A stretch of DNA of 7,076 nucleotides from Sandaracinaceae bacterium (GTDB taxonomy: Bacteria > Myxococcota_A > Polyangia > Polyangiales > Sandaracinaceae): NCBI GenBank assembly GCA_025056955.1, contig JANWYL010000165.1:1-7076 (forward strand), given 5' to 3'. The number at the start of each line of letters is the position of its first letter. Position 1 is the first letter of the stretch. Shown here piece after piece: positions 6,541-7,076 of this stretch. The translations under genes were made by a program, and so were the position numbers. A model generated the notes under the pieces. That model did no database searches and was not told the DNA's origin. It was given only the letters and a program-made list of their open reading frames with translations.

Positions 6541-7076
6541 GGGTTGTCCTCGGCGCCTTCGCATAATAAAAGGGGCGTGAACTTGATCGTCTTTGTAGTC
6601 AAGGCAAAGCGCATAGAGAACGATGTTCACCCCCAGCCGAATGGCCATCTCTCGTTGGGTTTCGCCCCCTGGCTCAACTGGATAAAGCCAACCACCAACA
6701 GGGTCCCGAGCCCAAGCACCACCAAGGTCGTGGACGCTCAAGATGACAGCCAGCCGCCCATCGATGAAAATGGCTTCAAGATGAGGTGGGCCCTCAATTC
6801 TCCCCACTGGACGATCGAGTATGTAGTAAGAGTGATACAAGGTGTGGCGATTTGAAATGTGTTCAAATTTGGATTGGGGGAAAACCTTTGCAAGCTCTCG
6901 GCGCACGGAGTTTGCAAAGACACCATCGCCCTTGGCATCGTCAACCAAAAGAAGGCCTCCAAGCGTCAAAAAGCGGCGCAACTGGCTTATTTCTTTACTT
7001 GGAAGAGGCTCAAAAGGACCTTCTCCTGGCCAATACAAAAAGAGGGAGTCGAAGAGGGCTGGGTCGCTCAAATGCA
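6538..7076 (-). CDS. DUF4159 domain protein, 5' end beyond the window
   Basis: Function unknown; DUF4159 proteins occur with, or fused to, BatA-like VWA membrane proteins. About 179 residues are visible, running off the right edge. The first start-like codon, a TTG at 7071, is probably an internal Leu because the frame stays open to the edge and the visible part begins inside the domain. Seen from the right edge inward: LFDSLFLYWPGEGPF, then a helix and LGGLLLVDDAKGDGVF (Gly-Gly and Asp-Asp typical of the family), RRELAKVFP, then HISNRHTLYHSYYIL, RLAVILSVHDLGGAW, a segment with Asn and Tyr (LGVNIVLYALCLDYKDD) and a basic end, MRRRRGQP. The fold resembles the amidotransferase-like half of the next gene, but no catalytic Cys is visible. 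No signal peptide or membrane helix is seen in this part; the missing N-terminus may hold one. It is the upstream gene of a tightly coupled pair with the VWA gene. Confidence 0.8.
   Translation of the reverse strand, partial: HLSDPALFDSLFLYWPGEGPFEPLPSKEISQLRRFLTLGGLLLVDDAKGDGVFANSVRRELAKVFPQSKFEHISNRHTLYHSYYILDRPVGRIEGPPHLEAIFIDGRLAVILSVHDLGGAWARDPVGGWLYPVEPGGETQREMAIRLGVNIVLYALCLDYKDDQVHAPFIMRRRRGQP

Noticed and set aside
6538..7071. Complete short DUF4159 gene starting at the TTG at 7071
   Set aside because: The frame is open to the edge and the visible part begins inside the domain, so the TTG is more likely an internal Leu codon and the gene is cut by the window.

Overview
The window carries five protein-coding genes, all intact except where the window edge cuts them: one on the + strand (left third) and four on the - strand. 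There are no RNA genes, mobile elements or CRISPR arrays that I can support. The base composition looks moderately GC-rich. The mix of genes suggests a Gram-negative bacterium of the Myxococcota (old delta-proteobacterial) type. The clues are a lipoprotein with a Gly/Asn/Pro/Asp linker after its Cys, a DUF4159 gene next to a membrane von Willebrand A (VWA) gene, and a small protein whose start (MGSPLVGYNTNV) I recall from myxobacterial hypothetical proteins. This placement is an inference from recall, not from a search.

Layout. 48-2687 (+): a large lipoprotein glycoside hydrolase of family GH31 (alpha-xylosidase/alpha-glucosidase type) with its catalytic Asp pair present; its true start may lie further upstream. 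About 2678-2708: a hairpin overlapping its stop codon, a candidate terminator. 2782-3468 (-): a DTW-domain protein, probably a tRNA-uridine aminocarboxypropyltransferase, convergent with the GH31 gene and preceded by a plausible promoter at 3504-3531. 3592-4239 (-): a 215-residue protein of unknown function with conserved ends joined by a Pro-rich disordered linker. 4321-6528 (-): a three-helix membrane protein with a complete VWA metal site and a degenerate glutamine-amidotransferase-like fold. 6538-7076 (-): the C-terminal part of a DUF4159 protein, running off the right edge.

How they fit together. The DUF4159 and VWA genes are 9 bases apart, and the gap is itself the ribosome binding site, so they are almost certainly co-translated. 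Together they look like the distal part of a MoxR/Bat (BAD-like) membrane operon, in which an AAA+ MoxR ATPase, a DUF58 protein and VWA proteins act on envelope proteins; the MoxR and DUF58 genes, if present, would lie beyond the right edge. The 215-residue gene follows after 81 bases in the same direction and may be part of the same transcript. The GH31 and DTW genes look like independent functions (glycan degradation at the cell surface; tRNA modification). I see no clear new defence or mobile system here. The least understood parts are the 215-residue protein and the VWA/DUF4159 pair.
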